NCBI GenBank assembly: GCA_900543025.1
Contig: UQPP01000030.1
Coordinates: 1 to 29,410 of the forward strand
Source: an uncultured Collinsella sp.
GTDB taxonomy: Bacteria; Actinomycetota; Coriobacteriia; Coriobacteriales; Coriobacteriaceae
Direction of reading: 5' to 3'
DNA length: 29,410 bases
Made by a program: the position numbers and the translations under genes. The notes beneath the pieces are model-generated. The model saw nothing but the letters and a program-made list of their open reading frames with translations, had not been told where the DNA came from and searched no databases. Below, piece by piece: positions 6,591-13,579 of this stretch (positions are counted from its first letter, which is position 1; every line of letters starts with the position of its first letter).

Positions 6591-7560
6591 GAGCCTCCCC
6601 TCCCTTGCAGAAAAACGGAATGATCAGATCGTCAAAATCCTGAATCTCCTCGTGGCCAAAGCCTTCAAAGAACTCATGACGCTTTTCACAGGTCAGGTTG
6701 TTATAGACCGCAAACTGCGTCGCTGGCGGACAGACGATATCGGCTGTGCCGGTGCCAAACAGCACAGGGCATTTGACCATAGGGGCAAAGTTCTTGGAAT
6801 CGAAGTACGCCAGCTTGGCATAGGCTTCGTCAATACGAGTCGAGTCCTCGTCAAACCAGCGAGACCAATAGCGCAGGCCCTCGTAGGCAATGTCGTCGGC
6901 ATCCAAATCCCAGACTAGGCGGAAATCTGACAGGAAGGGATAGAGGATGGCGGCACGATTGATAAGCTCGCTGTTAAGCGCACAGGTCGCAATGCCCAAA
7001 CCGCCACCCTGCGACGCGCCGTTCACAAACACACGGGAAAGATCGATGCCCTCGAGCTCGCGAACAATACGGCACAGAATGCGAATATCTTGGTGCAAGC
7101 GGACATAGTAGAGGTTGGCCGGGTCGCCGTCGATACCGGCGACGATATGGCCCGCGACCGTTGTGCCCTCAAATCCGCCAATGTCCTCGGAGGGACCTCC
7201 TTGGCCGGGGCAATCGAGGGCGATGAGTGCCATGCCCATGCCCGCAAACGACGCCTGCTCAAACCAGCTGCGGCTTGCACCCGGATACCCATGGAACTGA
7301 AGCACCAATGGCACGGGCTCGTCCGAGACGGGTTTAAGGTACTTGGCATGCAGGCGAGCGCCACACATGCCGGTATACCAGAGGTCGAAAAGCTGGCAGG
7401 TCACGGCATCGGTGACCGATGCCGTCTCGATCGCATAGTCAAGCCCAACGGCGTCGGCCTCGGCCATGCGATCCTTCCAAAAGAGATCGAAATCTGATGG
7501 ACGGGGCATGGCGCCTCGATATTCACCAAATTGATGTTGTAGCTCCTGAGCACTTGGCAT
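6583..7560 (-). CDS. CE7 acetyl esterase (Axe1/cephalosporin-C deacetylase family)
   Basis: CE7 enzymes remove acetyl groups from sugars and other small acetyl esters and usually form hexamers. With the ATG at 7558-7560 the protein has 325 residues and begins like other family members (PRPSDFDLFW at 19-28). The oxyanion region is QFHGYPG (88-94), the nucleophile Ser183 is in GASQGGG, the acid is Asp274 in GTADIVCPP and the base His303 in GFGHE, close to the residue numbers known for the Thermotoga CE7 enzyme. No signal peptide is seen, so it is cytosolic. The ribosome site is unclear: AAAGG lies 15 bases upstream of the ATG and directly adjoins a TTG codon at 7573-7575. Its place among nan genes suggests O-acetylated sialic acid or its fragments as substrate; acetylated oligosaccharides are an alternative. 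Confidence 0.88.
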   Translation of the reverse strand: MPSAQELQHQFGEYRGAMPRPSDFDLFWKDRMAEADAVGLDYAIETASVTDAVTCQLFDLWYTGMCGARLHAKYLKPVSDEPVPLVLQFHGYPGASRSWFEQASFAGMGMALIALDCPGQGGPSEDIGGFEGTTVAGHIVAGIDGDPANLYYVRLHQDIRILCRIVRELEGIDLSRVFVNGASQGGGLGIATCALNSELINRAAILYPFLSDFRLVWDLDADDIAYEGLRYWSRWFDEDSTRIDEAYAKLAYFDSKNFAPMVKCPVLFGTGTADIVCPPATQFAVYNNLTCEKRHEFFEGFGHEEIQDFDDLIIPFFCKGGEAHV

Positions 7561-7596
7561 GGCTCGTGAACCCAACCTTTCGAAATCGCAACGGAG

Positions 7597-7624
7597 GTGC
7601 GCCCGGCAAGGGAACCGGGCGCAC
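7597..7624 (-). repeat. Perfect 10-bp GC-rich stem-loop between the ATPase gene and the esterase
   Basis: GTGCGCCCGG (7597-7606) and CCGGGCGCAC (7615-7624) are exact reverse complements with an eight-base loop. The transcribed strand continues CTCCGTTGCG, without a U-run. It separates the transporter genes from the catabolic genes and may set their ratio by partial termination or by protecting the upstream mRNA. Confidence 0.7.
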
Positions 7625-7640
7625 GGGAGGGAAAGCGAGG

Positions 7641-8468
7641 CTACTCGCCGAGCTTGGGATGCAGCAGCGACGGCGCAGCGCCGAGCAGCATCTTGGTGTA
7701 GGGGTCCTGGGGATGCTGGAAGACCTGCTTGGCCTCGCCCTGCTCGACGATCTTGCCGCCATTCATGACGATGATGTCGTCAGAGATATAGCGGACCGTC
7801 TGGATGTCATGGCTAATGAACACCATGGCCAGGCCGAGATCCTTCTTAAGGTCGGTCAGCAGGTTCAGGATCTGCGCGCGGACCGAAACGTCCAGAGCCG
7901 AGGTGGGCTCGTCGGCGATGATGGCGTCGGGGTTCAGCGACAGGGCACGGGCAATTGCCACGCGCTGGCGCTGACCACCCGAAAGCTGGCCGGGAAGAAC
8001 CTCGGCGGCAGAGCTGGGCAGACCGGTGAGCTCCAGGAGCTCCTTGACGCGCTTCTCCTGCTCTGCCTCGGTGCCCAGATTGTGGACGCGCATGGGATCG
8101 AGCAGTTGCTCGCGAACGACCATGCGCGGGTTGAGCGCCGTGGCCGGGTTCTGGAACACGACCGAGATGACGCGACCCATGTGGCGACGGTCCTCGGCGG
8201 TACGTTTGGTAACGTCCTTGCCCTTAAAGTAGACCTTGCCGCTCGTGGGGGCCTGCAGGCCGCACATGACGTTGGCGGTGGTGGACTTACCGCAACCGGA
8301 CTCGCCGACGATGCCGATCGTCTGACCGGGCATGAGCTTAATCGTTACACCCTGGACGGCGTGAACCAGGTTGGGGTGCAGAATCGAGCCGGTACGGGTC
8401 CTAAAGGTGACGTGGACGTCATCAAGGAAGATGATCGGCTCGACGCCGTTGACTGCGGTCTCGCTCAT
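7641..8468 (-). CDS. ABC transporter ATPase, OppF/DppF type (second ATPase of a probable sialic acid importer)
   Basis: This is a 275-residue ATP-binding subunit of the peptide/opine/nickel family. Walker A is GESGCGKS at 55-62, the ABC signature LSGGQRQR lies near 163-170, Walker B is AIIADEPTSALD and the switch His is in FISHD. It would dimerise with the ATPase half of the preceding fusion protein to power uptake. The ATG (8466-8468) abuts the stop of the fusion gene with no gap, and GGAGGTGA from the end of that gene serves as its ribosome site. It is somewhat shorter than E. coli OppF because the C-terminal tail ends soon after DPYTKMLLGAAPSLLHPKLGE. Peptide transport is the default reading of the family; sialic acid is inferred from the operon. 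Confidence 0.93.
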   Translation of the reverse strand: MSETAVNGVEPIIFLDDVHVTFRTRTGSILHPNLVHAVQGVTIKLMPGQTIGIVGESGCGKSTTANVMCGLQAPTSGKVYFKGKDVTKRTAEDRRHMGRVISVVFQNPATALNPRMVVREQLLDPMRVHNLGTEAEQEKRVKELLELTGLPSSAAEVLPGQLSGGQRQRVAIARALSLNPDAIIADEPTSALDVSVRAQILNLLTDLKKDLGLAMVFISHDIQTVRYISDDIIVMNGGKIVEQGEAKQVFQHPQDPYTKMLLGAAPSLLHPKLGE

Positions 8469-10484
8469 CTACATCACCTCCGCGTGAGGGGTCAAACCAT
8501 TTGCCTTGAGCACCTCGTCGGGGAGCTCGGAATAGAAGTGCTCGGTACCGGGCACGCGCTTGAAGACCGGACGGGTGTCCAGGCCAATACGCGGATGGCT
8601 CGAGCGGGGCGCGAAGCGATCGCCCTTGGGGAAATCGCGCGGGCTCGGAACGGCGCCGGGCACCTGGTGCAGGCGACCCGAACCGCTCTCGATGGACAGA
8701 ACGGAACCCAGAAGACCGCGGGTGTACTCGTGGATCGGGTTGGTGAGCAGCTCCTTGGTGGGTGCCTGCTCGATAACCTGGCCAGCGTACATAACCGTGA
8801 TGTTATGGGCAACCTCGGCGACCAGAGCCAGGTCATGCGAAACGAAGATCATGGCAAAGCCGAGCTTGGCCTGAAGATCGTTGAGCAGCTTGATGACCTG
8901 CTTCTGGACGGTAACGTCCAGAGCGGTCGTGGGCTCGTCGCAGATGACCAGCTTGGGGTCGCGGGTAAGGGCCATAGCGATCAGGACACGCTGACGCTGG
9001 CCGCCGGAAAGCTCGTGCGGATAGCTCTCGAGCGTGCGCTTGGGATCGAGGCCGACGAGCTCCAGGAGCTCCTCGGCGCTGCGGGTTCCGCCGCGCTTGG
9101 TGAGCTGCTTCATCTGGGCAGAGATGAGCATAGAGGGGTTGAGCGAGGACAGGGCGTCCTGATAGACCATGGCGATATCGGTACCGCGCAGGCCGAACCA
9201 CTCCTTCTTGCTCATCTTGAGCAGGTCACGGCCCTCCCAGAGAACCTCGCCGGAAAGATGCTCGTCATCGTCGGTCAGGCCCATGATGGCCAGCGTGGTG
9301 ATGGACTTACCGCAACCGGACTCGCCCACCAGGCCCATGGTCTGACCAGGACGAACGTCAAAGTTGACATGGTCGACGACGTTGATATCACCGTGATGCT
9401 CAAACTGAATGCAGAAGTCGCGGACCGAGAGAATCGGCTCAACGGACTCGTCGGGCACGTGGCGATCGTCACGCTTGAGCTCGACATCGCGCAGGGCGCC
9501 AAGGCGAGCGGAGAGGGACTGGGCCTGCTCCTTGTAGGCGCGAACGGGGTCGGAGACCAGCAGATCGGCCTCGCGACGCTTGGAGGAATCGGTCGGATCC
9601 AGGGCGGCGGAGGGAGCAGCGGCCATGGCGTCGGTAATGCCCTCGGAGAGGATGTTGAGCGCCAGGCAGGTGATCATGATGGCCAGGCCCGGGAACAGCG
9701 CCTGCCACCAACGGCCAGCGAGCACGCCGCCGCGGGCGTCGGCGAGGATGTTGCCCCAGGTAGCGGTGGGCTCCTGGATACCAGCGCCGATGAAGGTCAG
9801 CGAGGCCTCGAAGATGATGGCGTCGGCGACCAGGGTAACGGTGAAGACCATGATCGGGGCGATGCAGTTACGCAGAACATGCTTGATCAAAATCCACGGA
9901 GCCTTGGCGCCGGAAACGATGACCGCGCGGACATAGTCCTCGCCGTACTCGGACACGATGTTGGCGCGCACGATACGGGCAATCTGCGGAGTGTACATAA
10001 AGCCGATGGCGAAGATGATCGACGGCACGGAGTTGCCCAGGATGGAGACGAAGACGGCCGCGAGGGCGATGCCCGGGATGGACATGATGATGTCCAGGAT
10101 ACGCATGATCGTCTCGGAGACGGCCTTGCGCGAAACCGCTGCAAGGGCGCCCACGACCGAGCCGCAGACCAGAGCCATGGCAGTGGCGCCAAAGCCGATA
10201 ATCAGCGAGTAACGACCACCGTAGAGCATACGCGACAGAATGTCGCGACCCTTATCGTCGGTACCGAAGATAAATCCGTTGCCGGGAGCCTGGCGAGCCG
10301 TAAAGATCTCGACCGGGCTATAGGGGGCAAGAAGGGGCGCCAGGATTGCAGTCAGGGCGACCAGCACCAGCACGACGGCGGCAATCTTAGAAGACAGCGT
10401 CATCTTCTTCCAGCCACCGAGCTTGAGCCCCTTGGAGGCAGCCTTCTCGAGCTGCTCGGTTTGCTTCTCTCGAATCTTTACCAT
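8469..10484 (-). CDS. Fused ABC permease (DppC-like) and ATPase (DppD-like)
   Basis: This single 671-residue chain joins an inner-membrane permease to an ATPase. Residues 31-290 are the permease: a first membrane segment at about 33-54, the periplasmic GTDDKGRDILSR motif at 75-86, further membrane spans, and the EAA-type coupling loop AVIVSGAKAPWILIKHVL at 187-204. A linker at about 290-345 leads to the ATPase with Walker A GESGCGKS (387-394), signature LSGGQRQR (492-499), Walker B LVICDEPTTALD (512-523) and a C-terminal oligopeptide-type extension. No frameshift or internal restart is evident, so the fusion is real. It starts three bases after the upstream permease gene. The sialic acid ABC systems called Sat (Haemophilus ducreyi) and SiaEFGI (Corynebacterium glutamicum) belong to this same family and, as I recall, also carry such a fusion. 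Confidence 0.92.
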   Translation of the reverse strand: MVKIREKQTEQLEKAASKGLKLGGWKKMTLSSKIAAVVLVLVALTAILAPLLAPYSPVEIFTARQAPGNGFIFGTDDKGRDILSRMLYGGRYSLIIGFGATAMALVCGSVVGALAAVSRKAVSETIMRILDIIMSIPGIALAAVFVSILGNSVPSIIFAIGFMYTPQIARIVRANIVSEYGEDYVRAVIVSGAKAPWILIKHVLRNCIAPIMVFTVTLVADAIIFEASLTFIGAGIQEPTATWGNILADARGGVLAGRWWQALFPGLAIMITCLALNILSEGITDAMAAAPSAALDPTDSSKRREADLLVSDPVRAYKEQAQSLSARLGALRDVELKRDDRHVPDESVEPILSVRDFCIQFEHHGDINVVDHVNFDVRPGQTMGLVGESGCGKSITTLAIMGLTDDDEHLSGEVLWEGRDLLKMSKKEWFGLRGTDIAMVYQDALSSLNPSMLISAQMKQLTKRGGTRSAEELLELVGLDPKRTLESYPHELSGGQRQRVLIAMALTRDPKLVICDEPTTALDVTVQKQVIKLLNDLQAKLGFAMIFVSHDLALVAEVAHNITVMYAGQVIEQAPTKELLTNPIHEYTRGLLGSVLSIESGSGRLHQVPGAVPSPRDFPKGDRFAPRSSHPRIGLDTRPVFKRVPGTEHFYSELPDEVLKANGLTPHAEVM

Positions 10485-10487
10485 AAT

Positions 10488-11444
10488 CTACACCGTCCTG
10501 ATGCGCGGGTTGATGAGCAGGTAGAGCATGTCAACCACGATGTTGATGATGATGAAGGCAAGAGCAACGACGATAACGACGCCCTGAACCAGGTTCGCCT
10601 CGTTGCCCTGAACGCCCTGCAGAATCGCGGTGCCCATGCCGGGGAGGTTGAAGATAACCTCGATGACGACGGCGCCGCCCATGAGGTAACCGATCTTAAG
10701 ACCGAGGGTGGTGACCGGGGTGATCAGCGCATTGCGAAGAACGTTGATGCCGACGACGACCTTCTCGGGAACGCCGGCGCCGCGAGCCATACGGACATAG
10801 TCCTTGTCGAGCTCCTCGACCATGGCGGTACGCACGATACGAGTCATCTGGCCCGTCAGCGGAAATGCCAAGGCGATAGCAGGCATGATCATACGTCCCA
10901 GATAGCCAACCGGATTCGTGGTGAAGTGAGGCAGAGCACCCGATGCCGGGAGCACCTTAAGGTAGGAAGAGAACAGCAGGATCAACAGAACGGCAAGCCA
11001 GAACGACGGGGTTGCCAAGCCGGCGATGGAAAAGACGCGGATCACTTGGTCCGGCCATTTGTCGCGATACAGCGCCGCGATGACGCCGAGCAAAAACGAA
11101 ACGACCGCACCGATGGCAAGACCGATAAAGGTCAGCTGCATCGTGACGGGCAGGGCCGTGGAGATGCGCTTGGCAACGGAGTTGCGAGCAGCACCATAGG
11201 TGCCCATGTCGCCATGGATCAGATCGCCCATATAGCGCACGTAGCGCACGGGCCAGGGGTCGTCCAGACCATACTTCTCATGGTACTCGGCAACCGCCTC
11301 GGGCGAGGCACCGTCACCCAACGCCGTGTAGGCGGGGTCGGTCTTGGAGAACGACATAAGGAAGAACACCAGGACGGTGACGCCCAATGCCATGATCGGC
11401 AGCGCCACAAGACGCCTTCCAATCAAACGTAGCAAGTTGTTCAC
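10488..11444 (-). CDS. ABC transporter permease, DppB/OppB type
   Basis: This integral membrane subunit has 318 residues and about six hydrophobic segments, beginning with LVALPIMALGVTVLVFFLM. The family-typical KYGLDDPWPVRYVRYMGDLIHGDMG loop follows the first span, and the EAA-type loop DYVRMARGAGVPEKVVVGINVLRNALI lies in the second half. I chose GTG at 11442-11444 as start because GGGGAG lies five bases upstream and the protein then begins NNLLRLIGRRL, like other family members. It pairs with the permease half of the downstream fusion protein to form the channel. The gap to the receptor gene upstream is 157 bases and holds a hairpin, which often marks lower expression of the membrane parts than of the receptor. 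Confidence 0.92.
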   Translation of the reverse strand: MNNLLRLIGRRLVALPIMALGVTVLVFFLMSFSKTDPAYTALGDGASPEAVAEYHEKYGLDDPWPVRYVRYMGDLIHGDMGTYGAARNSVAKRISTALPVTMQLTFIGLAIGAVVSFLLGVIAALYRDKWPDQVIRVFSIAGLATPSFWLAVLLILLFSSYLKVLPASGALPHFTTNPVGYLGRMIMPAIALAFPLTGQMTRIVRTAMVEELDKDYVRMARGAGVPEKVVVGINVLRNALITPVTTLGLKIGYLMGGAVVIEVIFNLPGMGTAILQGVQGNEANLVQGVVIVVALAFIIINIVVDMLYLLINPRIRTV

Positions 11445-11505
11445 GTTCTCTCCCCTTTCTTTTGTCGGTAGGACCAACTGGTATATGAGTACGGATACTC
11501 ATTAC

Positions 11506-11539
11506 AAGACCCGAGCGACATCGTTGCCGCCCGGGTCTT
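11506..11539 (-). repeat. Stem-loop between receptor gene and permease gene
   Basis: AAGACCCG (11506-11513) pairs perfectly with CGGGTCTT (11532-11539), and an inner GCGAC/GTTGC pairing extends it with one mismatch. The T-rich tail (TTTGTTTC) is on the plus-strand side, so in the direction of the operon it is a weak or partial terminator or a 3'-protecting structure for the receptor mRNA. Confidence 0.6.
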
Positions 11540-11586
11540 TGTTTCAACTATGAGGATACGGTCCCAACGACCGACATCCTGCATAC

Positions 11587-11602
11587 AGACTCAAGCGAGT
11601 CT
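11587..11602 (-). repeat. Short hairpin at the receptor stop codon
   Basis: AGACTC (11587-11592) and GAGTCT (11597-11602) form a perfect 6-bp stem with a four-base loop, touching the stop codon of the receptor gene. It is the first of two stem-loops in the receptor-permease gap. Confidence 0.4.
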
Positions 11603-13215
11603 TACGCCTTGACGGTCGCAACGCCCCTGAAGGACATGCTCGTCGTGCCGATGCCCTTGAAGCCATCGAGGGCCTCGCCGTTGGGCGCAGTGGACGGATC
11701 GTCCCAGGAAGCGGAGACGGTCTTGACGTGGACAACGGGGTACAGAACGGCGTTGTCGGCAATGATGTCGAAGCACTCGTTCCACTTCTTCTGCTGCTCG
11801 TCGCCCTCGGCGGCAAGAGCCTCGTCCATGAGACCGTGGAGCTTCTGCCACTCAGCGGACTCCTTCCACGGGCAACGGGTCTGCATCCAGACGTTGTCGC
11901 CGTACCACCAGTTGAGCAGCAGGTCGGGATCAGCGCCGAAGCAGGAAGGATCGCCAGGGGCAAGGAGGATGTCGTAGGCATCGCCGCCGTCAATGGCAGC
12001 GTAGGTAGCCGGCGAGGTATCGGTCTGGATGGTCACATCGAAGCCGAGAGCGTCGAGGTCGTTCTTGACCTGGGCGGCCATGCCCTTAATCTGCTCGTTG
12101 TCGGTGGTGCGCAGGGTGATGGCACCCGGGGTGATGCCAGACTCCTCGATGAGCTTCTTAGCCTTCTTGGCGTCGGTCTTGTACACCGTGGAAGCCTCAT
12201 GATAGTTGGTGAAGCTCTTGGGCAGGTAGCAGCTGGCAGCGGTGGCAAGGCCGGCGAAGGTGTTGCTGACCATCTTCTCGGTGTCGAGCGCATACATGAC
12301 GGCCTGACGGACCTTGACGTTGTTCCAAGGCTCCTTGGCGACGTTGAACATGATGAAGCGGGTACCGAAACCCTGAACGTTATCGATCTTGCAGCCGGCG
12401 CTCTCGAGCTGGTCGACGGCGTCAGCGGTAACGAGCTCCATAACGAGCGTGGAGCCCTCCTGCTGAGCGGTAACGCGAGCGGTGGGGTCGGTCAGGATGC
12501 TGTACTGGATCTTCTTATCCTCGGCAGCATACTCACCGTTGTACTCGGGGTTGGGAACCAGAGTGATCTCGGTATCGGAGATAGAGTCGTACATCCAGGG
12601 GCCGGAACCGATCGGCTGCTTGGCGCGATCCTCCTCGGTCTGGGTGGCCGGGGTAACGCGGACGATGGCCAGACGATCCTTGAGCAGGGAGAAGTTGGGG
12701 ACCTTGGTCTTGACCGTCACGGTGCTGGCGTCCTTGGCCTCGATGGACTCGAAGGGCTGGAAGAACGGAGCATAGGTAGCGGAAGCGGCGCAAGCGGTGT
12801 AGGAGGCAACGACATCGTCAGCGGTGACCTCGGTGCCATCGGAGAACTTGGCGCCCTTGCGGATGGTGACCTCGAAAGTGGTGTCGTCCACAGACTTGGG
12901 ATCGTCGGTGGCGAGCTCGTTGAAGGTGCTGTAGTCGTGGTAATCGATGCCGTAGAGGCCCTCGACGACGTGCCAGTTAGCACCCAGGCCCACAGCGGAG
13001 CCGGTGCTGGCGGGATCGAAGCTGGACGGAGCGTAAGCGGAACCAGCGGTGATCACGCCGCCGCCACGGTTGGCGGAATCGGTGGAACCGGAAGCGGAAC
13101 CCTCGTCGCTAGAGCTGCCACCGCAGCCGGTGAGACCAAGCCCTGCGACAGCAGCGACGCTGCCGGTGAGACCGAGGAACGAACGCCTGGACATACCCTT
13201 GTTGATGATGGCCAT
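11602..13215 (-). CDS. Tat-exported solute-binding lipoprotein of a peptide/nickel-type ABC transporter (probable sialic acid receptor)
   Basis: This family 5 solute-binding protein has 537 residues. The N-terminus has a twin-arginine motif SRRSFLGL (residues 9-16), a hydrophobic stretch and a lipobox LTGC with Cys31 as lipid anchor, followed by a Gly/Ser/Asp-rich linker. It should therefore be folded in the cytosol, exported by Tat and tethered to the outer membrane face. Typical family segments follow: RKGAKFSDGTEVTADDVVASY, the GSGPWMYDS loop and KVRQAVMYALD. The ATG at 13213-13215 has GGAG about five bases upstream; the internal ATG before SRR lacks a spaced ribosome site. It is the first gene of the operon, behind a 364-base regulatory region. 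Family and export are clear; the sialic acid ligand is inferred from the downstream nan genes. Confidence 0.92.
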   Translation of the reverse strand: MAIINKGMSRRSFLGLTGSVAAVAGLGLTGCGGSSSDEGSASGSTDSANRGGGVITAGSAYAPSSFDPASTGSAVGLGANWHVVEGLYGIDYHDYSTFNELATDDPKSVDDTTFEVTIRKGAKFSDGTEVTADDVVASYTACAASATYAPFFQPFESIEAKDASTVTVKTKVPNFSLLKDRLAIVRVTPATQTEEDRAKQPIGSGPWMYDSISDTEITLVPNPEYNGEYAAEDKKIQYSILTDPTARVTAQQEGSTLVMELVTADAVDQLESAGCKIDNVQGFGTRFIMFNVAKEPWNNVKVRQAVMYALDTEKMVSNTFAGLATAASCYLPKSFTNYHEASTVYKTDAKKAKKLIEESGITPGAITLRTTDNEQIKGMAAQVKNDLDALGFDVTIQTDTSPATYAAIDGGDAYDILLAPGDPSCFGADPDLLLNWWYGDNVWMQTRCPWKESAEWQKLHGLMDEALAAEGDEQQKKWNECFDIIADNAVLYPVVHVKTVSASWDDPSTAPNGEALDGFKGIGTTSMSFRGVATVKA

Positions 13216-13333
13216 GTCTTCTCCTATCAATAGAGAATCTTACTCGGGAGCACCTAGACTTGCCCCCGCGCAACTTGCGGACGATATATACCTTACCTAC
13301 CGACGAACCCAACTGAGGTGCCGCGCTCGGCGA

Positions 13334-13416
13334 CCGATACATACATACGCTTGAACGGTATTTACTACCGTTCACCGAATTAGTTGACAAACGATTCGCC
13401 AGACAGTATGTATCGG
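13334..13416. promoter_or_regulatory. Outer 11-bp inverted repeat enclosing the operator palindrome
   Basis: CCGATACATAC (13334-13344) and GTATGTATCGG (13406-13416) are perfect reverse complements 61 bases apart, and the 23-base palindrome lies between them. It may be a second operator pair for DNA looping, or the arms of a cruciform or leader stem-loop. Confidence 0.55.
13352..13374. promoter_or_regulatory. Palindromic operator candidate for the sialic acid operon
   Basis: TGAACGGTA (13352-13360) and TACCGTTCA (13366-13374) are exact reverse complements separated by five bases. On the minus strand the site begins about a dozen bases after a -35-like TTGTCA (13385-13390), so it would cover the -10 region of that promoter. 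Size, symmetry and place fit a dimeric repressor site. No regulator gene is in the window. Confidence 0.65.
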
Positions 13417-13525
13417 CGAGGTGAGATATCAGTCTTCGTCAACCCGCAGGATAGCAGGGTTTTCGCTTGGGTTAGTCAAACGTTTTAGCGTTAATAAAAC
13501 CAGAAATCGGCTGGTAATCGCCGCG

Positions 13526-13553
13526 AAATAAATGATTGAAAATCGGCCAATCA
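13526..13553 (-). terminator. Weak terminator downstream of uvrC
   Basis: TGATTG (13533-13538) pairs with CAATCA (13548-13553) around a nine-base loop; on the minus strand it is followed by TTTATTT (13526-13532). The stem is AT-rich and short, so termination may be partial. Confidence 0.4.
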
Positions 13554-13579
13554 TGTATATCAGTTGTTTAGAAGCGCAT

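Larger units (their letters stand above)
13216..13579. other. 364-base intergenic regulatory region between uvrC and the sialic acid operon
   Basis: No convincing gene is seen. The region is AT-richer than its surroundings and contains a weak uvrC terminator (13526-13553), a nested pair of inverted repeats (13334-13416) and several promoter-like elements for the leftward operon. On the minus strand these are TTGACT at 13474-13479, TTGTCA at 13385-13390 and a TATATA-like -10 around 13285-13290. None pairs with a fully convincing partner, so the start site cannot be fixed from sequence alone. Confidence 0.6.

Noticed and set aside
7419..11432. A 1337-codon open frame on the plus strand, opposite the transporter genes
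   Set aside because: It is antisense to four well-conserved ABC transporter genes, its product is low in complexity and rich in Asp, Gly, His, Leu and Val, and it has no ribosome site. Such frames arise from GC-rich codon bias on the coding strand.
7641..11444. Calling the transporter a dipeptide importer
   Set aside because: The family is named for peptides, but all genes downstream on the same strand are for sialic acid; peptide transport remains only an alternative.
11728..13233. A 501-codon plus-strand open frame opposite the receptor gene
   Set aside because: Shadow of the receptor lipoprotein gene; composition bias, no motif, no ribosome site.
13441..13461. Hairpin AACCC...GGGTT with a T-rich plus-strand exit
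   Set aside because: The stem is only five to seven pairs and there is no plus-strand gene for it to terminate; too weak to list as a terminator.
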